A DNA stretch of 64,000 nt, from NCBI RefSeq assembly GCF_029051685.1, contig NZ_JAACFT010000035.1, positions 1 to 64,000 of the forward strand, given 5' to 3'. The translations under genes and the position numbers were made by a program. Below, piece after piece: positions 22,419 through 30,591 of the stretch. The notes under the pieces are model-generated. The model ran no database searches, had not been told where the DNA came from, and saw only the letters and a list, made by a program, of their open reading frames with translations. The stretch's first letter is position 1; each line of letters opens with the position of its first letter. The stretch is from Bradyrhizobium sp. CSA207 (GTDB taxonomy: Bacteria; Pseudomonadota; Alphaproteobacteria; Rhizobiales; Xanthobacteraceae).

Positions 22419-23987
22419 CTACATCCCCGATAGCTTCGTCACGAACACGTTCAGCGTGCCGCCGGCCTCCGCGACCACGCGCAGCGTCTTTGCGTCGAAG
22501 GCGATGTCGGCGAGCGTCAAACTGCTGATATTGGCCTCGACCTTGAGGCCGTCCTCGCTCTTCTGGAAGTCGGCGATCGCGGCCGCGATCTTCTCGCGGG
22601 CGTTGGCCGCGATCGGCTTCAGATCGAGCGTCACTTTCTGCACCAGCGCCTGCTGCATCTGCGGCACCACCGCGCGCGCGGCGGCCCCTAGCAGGCCGAA
22701 GGCCGCTTCGGATTCCACCGCGAGCTGGATGTCGGCGAGGCGCAGCGTCTGCTGGGTTTGGTCGAGCATCGGCCGGCCCCAGATGTGCACGGTCGCCTCC
22801 GCGCCGAGGCCGAGCCAGCTTTTCTTCTCCTTGGCGCGCACCAACAGCGAGATCAGCAGCCGGTCGCCGGACGGGACAACGTTGACGCTCTTCACGGTGA
22901 CGTCGACCGGGCCGGAGCCGTCCTCGGGGTAGGTGTGGCCGACCATTTGCGCGGCGATCAGCTTGTTGATCTCGGTGAAGGGCACGTCGATCGGCACGCC
23001 GATGTTCACGCCGGTGCCGGTCGGCGGCACGATCGAGATCTTGTCGGGGAACGGGCAGTCCGGCTTGGTTGCCGTCGTCGTGACGCGGGTCTCCGCTTCC
23101 AGGCCGAGCAGCAGCGTGACGGCCTTCGCGTCGACACGCGGCTGCGCGGCGATCGCCCGCACCGGCTTCATCTCGAGCCAGAGCGGCGGCAGGGAGGCCG
23201 AAGATCCCGTGCCTTGCAGCGGGATCGAACGGCAAGCCTTGGCCCATTGCACCTTTGCATTCTCCCGCAGAGAGGGATCGTTGCGGATGCGTTCGGAGGC
23301 AGCGTTGAGTTGCTCGCCCACCGTCTTGTCGATCAGCGGCTTCACCTGCGCCGGCACGTTGACCTTGGCGCCGGCGACCGAGAGGTTGGTGTCGCCGAGA
23401 TTGACCTGGGCGCCAAGATTGGGCTCCAGGTGCCAGTTCGCCGCGAGCTTCGGGCGCGAGGTGACGACCACGTTGCCATTGATCTCGGCGCTGGCATTCA
23501 AATTCTTGATGTTGACCGCGCCGATCTGTTTGGCGGCATTGCCGCCGAGCACGTTGCCGAGCGCCTCGCCGAGCGCGCCGGTAGCCTTCGACGACAGCGA
23601 TCCCGTCACGTTCAGCTTGCCGGTGAGCGGTGTCGACAGCGTCAGCACGTCCTTGTCGCCGACGGCGGACATCGGACCACGCGCGGCCGTCCAGCCGATG
23701 TCGGCGTTCTGCAGGATCTGCGAGATCGGATTGTCGGCCTTGCCGGCGAAATTGCGCGGCGCGGCCCTCTCGGCCTGGTCGCGGATCGCCGACAGCGCGA
23801 TCGACACCGGGGCCACCACGATCGAGCTCTTGGCGACCGGGGGCAGCGGCGGCAGCTGCGCGACCGGCGGCGCGGAATTCGCCGCAGGCGGCGACAGCCA
23901 GTCCATCGCCTTCAGGCTGATGAAAAACGACGCCGCGATCACGACAACGGCGATCAGGACAGTCTTCAAGTTCAACGTCAGACGCAT
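22419..23987 (-). CDS. DUF4403 family membrane-anchored protein
   Basis: This 522-residue protein has one N-terminal membrane helix (TVLIAVVVIAASFFISLKAM) and a long extracytoplasmic part with repeated lipid-transfer-like strands, the DUF4403 pattern (PLTGKLNVTGSLSSK, NIGVPIDVPFTEINKLIAAQ, WLGLGAEATVHIWGRPMLDQ, IAFDAKTLRVVAEAGGTLNV). The start MRLTLNL was chosen over an ATG 60 bases upstream because the helix starts right after it. DUF4403 proteins are envelope proteins of unknown role. Confidence 0.87.
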   Translation of the reverse strand: MRLTLNLKTVLIAVVVIAASFFISLKAMDWLSPPAANSAPPVAQLPPLPPVAKSSIVVAPVSIALSAIRDQAERAAPRNFAGKADNPISQILQNADIGWTAARGPMSAVGDKDVLTLSTPLTGKLNVTGSLSSKATGALGEALGNVLGGNAAKQIGAVNIKNLNASAEINGNVVVTSRPKLAANWHLEPNLGAQVNLGDTNLSVAGAKVNVPAQVKPLIDKTVGEQLNAASERIRNDPSLRENAKVQWAKACRSIPLQGTGSSASLPPLWLEMKPVRAIAAQPRVDAKAVTLLLGLEAETRVTTTATKPDCPFPDKISIVPPTGTGVNIGVPIDVPFTEINKLIAAQMVGHTYPEDGSGPVDVTVKSVNVVPSGDRLLISLLVRAKEKKSWLGLGAEATVHIWGRPMLDQTQQTLRLADIQLAVESEAAFGLLGAAARAVVPQMQQALVQKVTLDLKPIAANAREKIAAAIADFQKSEDGLKVEANISSLTLADIAFDAKTLRVVAEAGGTLNVFVTKLSGM

Positions 23988-24114
23988 CAATCCCCCAGGC
24001 CGCCCGGTGGATTCTACAGGGCGGGAGAAGAGGGCGCTAGAGCGCATGGATGGGGTGGAATTGGGGCGAATGGGTTAACGGCTGCGACCTCGCCGTTGCC
24101 GCGCGTTGAAACCG

Positions 24115-24759
24115 TCATCGCGTGGCCCGCCTCGGCCTGCGGACCGCTCTCACATTGCCGCGACTGCCGCCACCGCAGAAGAAGCGATCGCCGCCATCGG
24201 ACTCCAATCCTGAGACCATGGTTCCGGCGGGCAGCTCGAGCTGCTCCAGCACCTTGCCCGTATCGGGGTCGATCCGTCGCACGTCACTTTCTTCGCCCTC
24301 CCAGGTGCCATGCCAGAGTTCACCGTCCACCCAGGTCACGCCGGTCACGAAGCGCTTGCTCTCGATGGTGCGAAGAATCGTCCCCGTTTCCGGATCGACC
24401 TGATGAATCTTCCGCTCGCGATATTGACCGACCCAGAGCGAGCCCTCGGCCCAGGCAAGTCCGGAGTCGCCACCACCGCCCGGCGCCGGGATTGTGTCGA
24501 GCACCTTTCCGGTCGCGGCATCGATCTTCTGGATGCGATCCTCGGCGATCTGGAACAGGTGCTTGCCATCGTACGCCGTTCCTGCATGCGCGGCGACATC
24601 GAGGGAGCGTGCGATCCTGCCGCTTGCCGGATCGACCGCGTTCAACTTGTCGCCGGATGCGAACCAGACATAGGTGCCGTCATAGGTGACGCCATGCACG
24701 GCTTCGACGCCTGCAAAAGGCCCGTACTCCTGGATGATTTCGGCGGCTGAACGTTTCAT
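24115..24759 (-). CDS. Beta-propeller protein, YncE/glutamine-cyclotransferase-like
   Basis: This 214-residue protein is built of repeated propeller blades, each with a V-D-P/A-x-G-x-I/V element: LNAVDPASGRIARSLDVAAH, IQKIDAATGKVLDTIPAPGG, IHQVDPETGTILRTIESKRF and VRRIDPDTGKVLEQLELPAG. There is no signal peptide. It is 28 bases downstream of the regulator gene below and probably cotranscribed with it. The ligand or partner is unknown. Confidence 0.8.
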   Translation of the reverse strand: MKRSAAEIIQEYGPFAGVEAVHGVTYDGTYVWFASGDKLNAVDPASGRIARSLDVAAHAGTAYDGKHLFQIAEDRIQKIDAATGKVLDTIPAPGGGGDSGLAWAEGSLWVGQYRERKIHQVDPETGTILRTIESKRFVTGVTWVDGELWHGTWEGEESDVRRIDPDTGKVLEQLELPAGTMVSGLESDGGDRFFCGGGSRGNVRAVRRPRRATR

Positions 24760-24787
24760 CTGCTCGATCCCTGTGAGGTGATCTACC

Positions 24788-26008
24788 TTACGTCTTCAGG
24801 AGCGGTCCGGGGAGTAACAAGCCTGTCGGGAAACCCGGGACAGGCGGGGTCATCCAGCGGCGCGCCCGCCCGTGTCCGAACGACTGCGCCTTGTTCGATC
24901 TGGCCAATTCCTCAAGCGCCCGCTGCACCGTGCGCGGGCTCATGCCAAGCGTGAGTGCGAGCGCCGAGCTCGACCACGGCTCGCCATCGGAGAGGAAGGC
25001 AAGGACATCGGCGTGCTTCTCCTCGACCGGCCGCGCCAGCACGATGACGTCGCGCGTCTTCCGCGGCGCCAGCACAAAACCCTGCTTCGTCGCACTGACA
25101 TCGGCCAGCGGTTTGAGCTGGGTGCGGAGCCGCCCGATCTCGACCCGCAACCGCGCGCGGTGGGATTCATCGACGTGCTTCGCTCGAAACGCACCGGCGA
25201 TCAGCGTCTCTCGCGGGACATCCGCGGGCCATGCTTGCGACAGAAGACGGGCGAGCGCGAACAGCACCGGCCGCGTTCCGAGCGACACGACCACGCCTCG
25301 CCTGCGCACGACATGATGGAAGGTGTCCAGGACGAGCGCTGTCGACGTCGCCAGTCTTTCGACCTCCCCAAGCAACAACGGGTGTTCGCTGCCGCGCGAG
25401 ATCAGGCGCGCCGCGGGCGTGTCGAGGATGAGGTTCGTGCTGCGGACTTCCGCCGCCAGTGCCGGGATTCCGGCCAGCCGTGCTGCCTTGGCCGCGCGGT
25501 CGAGCGCCGCGCGCGCGGCTTCCGTCCTGAGCCGCCTGATCGCAATTCCCGCGACCACCAGCTCGCGGATCACCTGAGACGCAGGCGGAAGCGATGCGGT
25601 GCTGACCTCGGCGAGCGTGCCCTCTGCCTCGTCGACGCGTCCGACGAGGAGAAGACGGCGCGCCTCGATGTGGCCCGCATGCGCGGCATTGGCGAGATCG
25701 CCATGCTTTTCGAGCGTCGCCCGCGCCGCCGCGAGCGTTTTCACCGGCCAGTTCAAATCGCGCGAGACGAGCGCGATCTCGGCCTCGGCCACCACGCACC
25801 TTGCGCGCGCCACCGCCTCTCTCGGACCGAAGGCGCGTGCAGCACTCCGCAGCAGCGTCTTCGCCTTCGCGAGATCGCCGAGCTGTGCCATCGCGATCCC
25901 GCGCAGTGCGAGCGAAGGCGCATCGTTGCGCAAGGCGACACGGTTCAATGCGCCGAGCGGATCGCCGGCTTCGAGCGCACGCGCCGCGGCCGTGATCAGC
26001 GACTCCAT
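24788..26008 (-). CDS. HTH regulator with TPR-like N-terminus
   Basis: This 406-residue protein has an N-terminal all-helical region (residues about 1-200) with Ala-rich TPR-like repeats (LALRGIAMAQLGDLAKAKTL, LRSAARAF), then a winged-helix segment (about 225-320: RPVLFALARLLSQAWPADVP, RLRVEIGRLRTQLKPLADVS) resembling the OmpR-type output domain, and a C-terminal wHTH (ALALTLGMSPRTVQRALEEL). It probably senses a signal through the TPR part. The propeller gene follows directly, and the pair may form a sensor unit. Confidence 0.75.
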   Translation of the reverse strand: MESLITAAARALEAGDPLGALNRVALRNDAPSLALRGIAMAQLGDLAKAKTLLRSAARAFGPREAVARARCVVAEAEIALVSRDLNWPVKTLAAARATLEKHGDLANAAHAGHIEARRLLLVGRVDEAEGTLAEVSTASLPPASQVIRELVVAGIAIRRLRTEAARAALDRAAKAARLAGIPALAAEVRSTNLILDTPAARLISRGSEHPLLLGEVERLATSTALVLDTFHHVVRRRGVVVSLGTRPVLFALARLLSQAWPADVPRETLIAGAFRAKHVDESHRARLRVEIGRLRTQLKPLADVSATKQGFVLAPRKTRDVIVLARPVEEKHADVLAFLSDGEPWSSSALALTLGMSPRTVQRALEELARSNKAQSFGHGRARRWMTPPVPGFPTGLLLPGPLLKT

Positions 26009-26158
26009 TCAAATCCCGCCACACTTGTTACTCCCACCGCGCAACCGTCCGGTGCCAGAAATAGTCCACGACCGACAATGTGCGGTGAGGGGCGAGCGGT
26101 TCCGCGTCTGTCATAGCCGGACGCAGAACGACCGTCCAAGCAAGAGGTTTGGAGAGCC

Positions 26159-26941
26159 ATGATGACATCAGTCGAGAACGCAGGAACTAACGGACAGCCC
26201 GCCATGCAAACTCCGCCGGTGGTATCGCCGCAGGACTGGGAGGCAGCCCGTCAGCAACTGCTCGTGAAGGAAAAGGCGCATACGCGAGCCCGCGACGCCC
26301 TGGCCGCCGAGCGCCGGCGCATGCCGTGGATGGCGGTGGACAAAACCTATGCGTTCGAGGGGCCCGGCGGCAAGGTCAGTCTGCTCGATCTGTTCCAGGG
26401 CCGGCGGCAGCTGATCGTCTACCGGGCCTTTTTCGAGCCGGGCGTGTTCGGCTGGCCCGATCATGCGTGCCGCGGCTGCTCGATGGTGGCCGATCAGGTC
26501 GCCCATGTCGCCCATTTGAACGCCCGCGACACCACGCTCGTGTTCGCCTCGCGCGCGCCGCAGGCCGACATCGCGCGGCTGAAGAAGCGGATGGGCTGGA
26601 CCATGCCGTGGGTCACCATCACGGACAGCTTCGATGCCGATTTCGGCGTCGACGAATGGCACGGAACGAACGTGTTCTACCGCGACGGCGATCGCGTCTT
26701 CCGCACCTATTTCGTCAAGAGCCGCGGCGACGAGCAGATGGGCGGCACCTGGAACTACCTCGACATCACGCCGCTCGGCCGGCAGGAGGTCTGGGAGGAC
26801 TCGCCGAAAGGCTATCCGCAGACGCCGACCTACAAATGGTGGAACTGGCACGACAGCTACGTCGAGGGCGCCGCGCCCGACAAGAAGTGGGTCGAGGTAT
26901 CGACCGCCGGAGAGAAGGCGCTGCGCGAGGCGGGCGGATGA
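26159..26941 (+). CDS. DUF899 family thioredoxin-like protein
   Basis: This 260-residue protein belongs to DUF899, a thioredoxin-fold family: ALAAERRRMPWMAVDKTYAF, FQGRRQLIVYRAFFEPGVFG, ACRGCSMVADQVAHVAHLNA, RLKKRMGWTMPWVTITDSFD and VFRTYFVKSRGDEQMGGTWN are family landmarks. The CRGC pair (near residue 104) is in the thioredoxin active-site area. Cytoplasmic, presumably redox-linked. Its stop overlaps the start of the next gene (ATGA), implying translational coupling. Confidence 0.87.
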   Translation: MMTSVENAGTNGQPAMQTPPVVSPQDWEAARQQLLVKEKAHTRARDALAAERRRMPWMAVDKTYAFEGPGGKVSLLDLFQGRRQLIVYRAFFEPGVFGWPDHACRGCSMVADQVAHVAHLNARDTTLVFASRAPQADIARLKKRMGWTMPWVTITDSFDADFGVDEWHGTNVFYRDGDRVFRTYFVKSRGDEQMGGTWNYLDITPLGRQEVWEDSPKGYPQTPTYKWWNWHDSYVEGAAPDKKWVEVSTAGEKALREAGG

Positions 26942-27222
26942 GCGACACCTGTCCGGTGAGCGCGGCCGCGGGCGCCAGCCGTGATGGCGTCGTGGCCGCG
27001 CGCCACCTCGCCAGGTGGCTCGGCCTTGCGGCCACGCCGACCTTCGCGATCATGGCCCTGCTGACGGCCGCGCTCGGCGGCGACGCGGCCGACATGCTCT
27101 GCTCCGCCGGCCGCGGCTCTTTGCTGGGCGGGATGGTCCCTATGTATCTCCTGATGAGCGCGTTCCATGCATCGGCGTGGCTGAGGCTGATCTCGGAACG
27201 GCGGGGCGCAACGCACCTGTAA
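26938..27222 (+). CDS. Small membrane protein coupled to the DUF899 gene
   Basis: This 94-residue protein has two likely membrane helices (residues about 33-47 LAATPTFAIMALLTA and 62-83 LLGGMVPMYLLMSAFHASAWL) and an N-terminal Cys in DTCPVSAAAG. It begins within the DUF899 stop codon (ATGA). The coupling suggests the two proteins act together, but the function is unknown. Confidence 0.75.
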   Translation: MSDTCPVSAAAGASRDGVVAARHLARWLGLAATPTFAIMALLTAALGGDAADMLCSAGRGSLLGGMVPMYLLMSAFHASAWLRLISERRGATHL

Positions 27223-27272
27223 GCGCTGGTGCAAATGAACGGCTCCGGCGTCGCCGGGGCCGCGTGCCCGCC

Positions 27273-27316
27273 TCGTCCTTCGAGACGCCCGCTTTGGCGG
27301 CTCCTCAGGATGAGGC
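27273..27316. repeat. Half copy of repeat family D
   Basis: CGTCCTTCGAGACGCCCGCT...GGCTCCTCAGGATGAGG: one arm of the family D element in the 174-base gap before the GIY-YIG gene. A second arm (27392-27440) has the opposite orientation. Confidence 0.75.
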
Positions 27317-27391
27317 TCAACGGGCACCTGGCGGTTGGGGTAGACATTGCGAAGTGGAGGGCTCTCTTCCAAGAATCGGAGCCGCGCACTC

Positions 27392-27440
27392 TGTCCTCAT
27401 TCTGAGGAGCCCGCCGGAGGCGGGCGTCTCGAAGGATGAT
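27392..27440. repeat. Half copy of repeat family D overlapping the GIY-YIG 3' end
   Basis: CCTCATTCTGAGGAGCCCGC-CGGAG-GCGGGCGTCTCGAAGGATG forms a hairpin. It supplies the last 14 or so codons and the stop of the GIY-YIG gene on the minus strand. Confidence 0.75.
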
Positions 27441-27729
27441 GCGATCCGCGCTTTGCCAATTCATGGAGCTCGGCAAAGTCGCCGCGCATGAAGGCTTCCT
27501 TCTTGGCCCGGCTCCATTTCTTGAGCTTACGTTCGCATTCGATCGCATCAGCGATGCGATCGAACCATTGCGAGAAGACCAGCGTCACCGGCCTGCGCGA
27601 CTTGGTATAGCCGGCGAACGTGCCGGCATTGTGTTGCGCGATCCTGATTTCGAGCTCGGTGCGCGTCGTTCCGATGTAGTAGCTGCCATCGGCGCATCTG
27701 AGAATGTAGAGGTACGCACCCTCGGTCAT
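27397..27729 (-). CDS. GIY-YIG nuclease family protein
   Basis: This 110-residue protein has a GIY-YIG domain over its first 85 residues: YLYILRCADGSYYIGTTRTE, LEIRIAQHNAGTFAGYTKSR, PVTLVFSQWFDRIADAIECE, RKLKKWSRAKKEAFM. The YIG, the conserved Arg in ELEIRIAQH, and the Glu in ECERKLK are present. It is the UPF0213/YhbQ-like single-domain kind. The tail (HHPSRRPPPAGSSE) is encoded by a family D repeat and is probably not conserved. Confidence 0.87.
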   Translation of the reverse strand: MTEGAYLYILRCADGSYYIGTTRTELEIRIAQHNAGTFAGYTKSRRPVTLVFSQWFDRIADAIECERKLKKWSRAKKEAFMRGDFAELHELAKRGSHHPSRRPPPAGSSE

Positions 27730-27737
27730 CGTGCCCG

Positions 27738-27783
27738 CCCCATCCTTCGAGACGCGCGCAAGAGCGCGCTCCTCAGGATGAGG
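27738..27783. repeat. Half copy of repeat family D
   Basis: CATCCTTCGAGACGCGCGCA-AGAGCGCGCTCCTCAGGATGAGG forms an imperfect hairpin. A further half copy, in inverted orientation (CCTCATCCTGAGGAGCCTGC onward), is at 27868-27908. Confidence 0.75.
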
Positions 27784-27867
27784 CTAACTGGCATAGGTGC
27801 GTTTGTGCAAGCACTGCGTGTGAAGGCGTTTACGGGCTGCTCGGCTCCGCAGCCGCGCGTTCAGCCC

Positions 27868-27908
27868 TCATCCTGAGGAGCCTGCCGAAGGCAGGCGTCT
27901 CGAAGGAC
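27868..27908. repeat. Half copy of repeat family D, inverted
   Basis: CCTCATCCTGAGGAGCCTGC-CGAAG-GCAGGCGTCTCGAAGGA. It lies 74 bases beyond the stop of the cytochrome c gene and could act as a 3' hairpin. Confidence 0.75.
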
Positions 27909-27981
27909 GGCCAGAATCACCGGCGCAACGAGAACGGCCTCCGCATTGCGGGGGTCTCGCGTCTCAGTGCTGTCGCAATTC

Positions 27982-28404
27982 CTACGGCTGCTCCGAGACC
28001 GATTGCAGATAAGCAACCACCTTGCCTGCCTCCTCGGATGAGAGGCCGCCATACGGCTGCATCTTGTTGCCCGACACGACCTCGTCCGGCTTGACGATGA
28101 ACCTCGTGAGCTTGTCCTGGTCCCAGACCAAGTCCGCATCCTTCATGGCGGGAGAATAGTTGTAGTTCGGCAGCGAGCCTGCCTTGCGTCCGACGATCTT
28201 GCTGAGGTTGGGACCCAGCCGATTGTCGCCTTCCTTCACGGAGTGGCAGGTGCGGCAGGAATTGTTGAAGGCTTGTCGGGCCGCGTCGTCGCTCGCCGGC
28301 TGCTGCGCGAGAGAAGAGGGCGCAGCGATGAGCCAAAACATTGCTGCGGCGCTCGCAATCAAGCGCGGCCATTGGCTTTGCGACGTTTGCCGGACCGACT
28401 GCAT
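27982..28404 (-). CDS. Exported c-type cytochrome (class I)
   Basis: This 140-residue protein has a signal peptide (LIASAAAMFWLIAAPSSLAQ, cut after SLA near 32), one haem site CRTCH near residues 49-53, and a likely distal Met in GNKMQPYGG near 114. The pattern GPNLSKIVGRKAG and YSPAMKD is that of mitochondrial-type cytochrome c. It is a soluble periplasmic electron carrier. ATG at 28404 was chosen because it precedes the signal peptide; a longer reading begins inside the terminator of the gene upstream. Confidence 0.9.
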   Translation of the reverse strand: MQSVRQTSQSQWPRLIASAAAMFWLIAAPSSLAQQPASDDAARQAFNNSCRTCHSVKEGDNRLGPNLSKIVGRKAGSLPNYNYSPAMKDADLVWDQDKLTRFIVKPDEVVSGNKMQPYGGLSSEEAGKVVAYLQSVSEQP

Positions 28405-28467
28405 CTGCGCCTCCGTGATGATGCGCTCGTGCGTCTCAAAGCGCGGGCGCCCGGAGAGCACCATGCA

Positions 28468-28492
28468 AACGAAAACAGCCCCGGAGGGTTCC
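28468..28492 (-). promoter_or_regulatory. EcfG-type promoter match upstream of cytochrome c, inside a terminator
   Basis: On the minus strand GGAAC (28492-28488) and CGTT (28471-28468) are 16 bases apart, an exact match to the EcfG consensus. The start codon of the cytochrome c gene is 64 bases further on. It overlaps the loop and T-run of the hairpin at 28472-28497, so the match could be chance. Confidence 0.4.
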
Positions 28493-28497
28493 GGGGC
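28472..28497 (-). terminator. Terminator of the L,D-transpeptidase gene
   Basis: On the minus strand GCCCCGG and CCGGGGC pair across a six-base loop and are followed by TGTTTTC. It lies 26 bases past the stop of the transpeptidase gene. Confidence 0.8.
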
Positions 28498-28522
28498 CGT
28501 TTGCGTCACAATGTCCTGTCGC

Positions 28523-29230
28523 TTAGCGCGTTAAGCTGCCGAGATCCGCCCGGCGCTCCGTCATCGGCAACACGATCACCTTGGTGCCGACGTTGACGCG
28601 GGAGTAGAGGTCGGAGACGTCTTCATTGGTCAGGCGGATACAGCCGGAGGAGACGTGCTTGCCGATGGTGTCGGGAGCGTTGGTGCCGTGGATACGGTAG
28701 ATGGTACCGCCGAGATACATGGCGCGGGCCCCTAACGGGTTGCCGGGGCCGCCGGCCATGTGGCGCGGCAGATAGGGCTGGCGGGCGATCATCTCCGGCG
28801 GCGGGGTCCAGTCCGGCCACTCGGCCTTCCTGGTCACCGATTGGGTGCCGGACCAGGTGAAGCCGTCACGGCCGACGCCGATGCCGTAGCGAACGGCCTG
28901 GCCGCCTCCCAGCACGTAATAAAGATACGTGTTCGGCGTATCGATGATGATGGTGCCCGGCGCCTCGCGCGTCGCATAGGCGACGATCTGGCGGCGGAAG
29001 CGGGCCGGCATCTCGACCGCGTCCTGATCCTCGGACGGTGCGGCCTGGTAAGGCGTCGCCTGATAGGGCTGGTATGGCTGCGGCGCGGCGATCGGCGGCA
29101 GCGGCTGAAAGAAGGGGAAGAGCTGCACGGGCGCGGCCTTGGCCGGGGCGGCGAATGCGATTGCGGTCACAGCCACTGCGCTCAAAGCGACGGCGCGCGA
29201 ATAATTCTTGAACGTGCCCAGATTGAACAT
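28523..29230 (-). CDS. L,D-transpeptidase (YkuD domain), exported
   Basis: This 235-residue protein has a signal peptide (AVALSAVAVTAIAFAAPAKA, near residues 13-32), a Pro/Tyr/Gln-rich linker, and a YkuD domain with the catalytic signature IHGTNAPDTIGKHVSSGCIR (Cys197). The usual SHGC is SSGC here, as in many rhizobial homologues. It should make 3-3 or protein-peptidoglycan cross-links in the periplasm. A terminator follows, so it is monocistronic. Confidence 0.92.
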   Translation of the reverse strand: MFNLGTFKNYSRAVALSAVAVTAIAFAAPAKAAPVQLFPFFQPLPPIAAPQPYQPYQATPYQAAPSEDQDAVEMPARFRRQIVAYATREAPGTIIIDTPNTYLYYVLGGGQAVRYGIGVGRDGFTWSGTQSVTRKAEWPDWTPPPEMIARQPYLPRHMAGGPGNPLGARAMYLGGTIYRIHGTNAPDTIGKHVSSGCIRLTNEDVSDLYSRVNVGTKVIVLPMTERRADLGSLTR

Positions 29231-29505
29231 TTGATCGCCCCTGTTTGCTCGGTGTTTTTGCTCACCGCGGCACCGCTTGCGGTGCTCTGTTGGCTAGATC
29301 ACTAACGGCAAAAGGTTTCGGGACGTTTGCACGGAAAACCGAAAACGGTTTCATGGCGGCAACGATTGTTTCATGACAGTTTCGTGGCCCGGCCAGCCCA
29401 TTAACGAACAAAACAGCCCGTCGACACTTCTGTGACGTCACACGCCTGAAATATCCGTGGTTGATGGTCGAAAGCCGAGAATCATCAAACTCTCGGGATT
29501 TCCCC

Positions 29506-30558
29506 ATGCGGGTATTAATCGCGACTGACGCCTGGCATCCGCAGGTTAACGGTGTGGTGCGCACGCTGACCTCGCTGGCCAATGCCGCCAAGGCGCTGGA
29601 CGTCGAGATTGAATTCCTGACGCCCGACGGCTTTCCGTCATGGCCGCTGCCGACTTATCCGGGCCTGCGCATCGCGCTGCCCAACGCTAAAGAGATCGCG
29701 CGGCGGATCGAGAAGGCTGCGCCGGAAGCCCTGCACATCGCGACCGAAGGGCCGATCGGCTGGGCCGCGCGGGCCTATTGCCGCCGCAATCGCCTCGCCT
29801 TCAGCACCTCCTACACCACGCGCTTTCCCGAATATGTTTCGGTACGCACCGGCATTCCTGCCGCCGTCGGCTATGCCGTGCTGCGCCACTTCCACGATGC
29901 CGCCGCCATGACCATGGTGGCGACGCCGTCGCTGCGGCAGGAGCTCTCCGAGCGCGGCTTCAAGCGGCTCGGCTTCTGGACCCGCGGCGTCGACACCGAG
30001 CTGTTCCATCCCGATGCTCCTGCAAGACTCGATCTGCCGCGGCCGTTCTTCATGACGATGGGGCGCGTAGCGGTGGAGAAGAATCTCGAGGCATTCCTCT
30101 CGCTCGATCTGCCCGGCACCAAGGTCGTCATCGGCGACGGCCCGCAGAGGGCGCTGCTCGAAAAGAAATATCCGGCCGCCGTCTTCCTCGGCGAGAAGAA
30201 GGGCGCGGACCTCACCGCCCATCTCGCTGCCGCCGACGTGTTCGTGTTTCCGAGCCTGACCGACACCTTCGGCGTGGTGCAGCTCGAGGCACTCGCCTGC
30301 GGCACGCCGGTTGCGGCGTTTCCGGTGACAGGACCCAAGGACGTCATTGCCGATCACCCGATCGGCGCGATCGATCACGATTTGCGTACGGCGTGCTTGC
30401 GCGCGCTCACGATGTCGCGCGAGACCTGCCGCAACTTCGCGCTGGAGCGTTCCTGGGAGAACAGCGCGCGCCAGTTCGTCGGCAATCTTACGTCACTTCA
30501 GCCCAGCCGCATCCTGCGCGCCTCGCCGGTCATGGCGCGGCGGCCGGTGCGCGGTTGA
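29506..30558 (+). CDS. GT4-type glycosyltransferase
   Basis: This 350-residue protein is a GT-B glycosyltransferase: N-domain MRVLIATDAWHPQVNGVVRT, then GPIGWAARAYCRRNRLAFST; C-domain FFMTMGRVAVEKNLEAFLSL, VVIGDGPQRALLEKKYPAAV, and the sugar-nucleotide site VFVFPSLTDTFGVVQLEALA with the E-x7-E-like pattern. It resembles SqdX/MgtA-type enzymes that glycosylate diacylglycerol. The start MRVLI was chosen by the family N-terminus; a TTG 45 bases upstream is less likely. A methyltransferase of the PmtA group follows 33 bases later in the same direction, suggesting a lipid substrate. Confidence 0.88.
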   Translation: MRVLIATDAWHPQVNGVVRTLTSLANAAKALDVEIEFLTPDGFPSWPLPTYPGLRIALPNAKEIARRIEKAAPEALHIATEGPIGWAARAYCRRNRLAFSTSYTTRFPEYVSVRTGIPAAVGYAVLRHFHDAAAMTMVATPSLRQELSERGFKRLGFWTRGVDTELFHPDAPARLDLPRPFFMTMGRVAVEKNLEAFLSLDLPGTKVVIGDGPQRALLEKKYPAAVFLGEKKGADLTAHLAAADVFVFPSLTDTFGVVQLEALACGTPVAAFPVTGPKDVIADHPIGAIDHDLRTACLRALTMSRETCRNFALERSWENSARQFVGNLTSLQPSRILRASPVMARRPVRG

Positions 30559-30591
30559 TCTTTACTTTGACCCACAGCGAGAACCTCAGAG

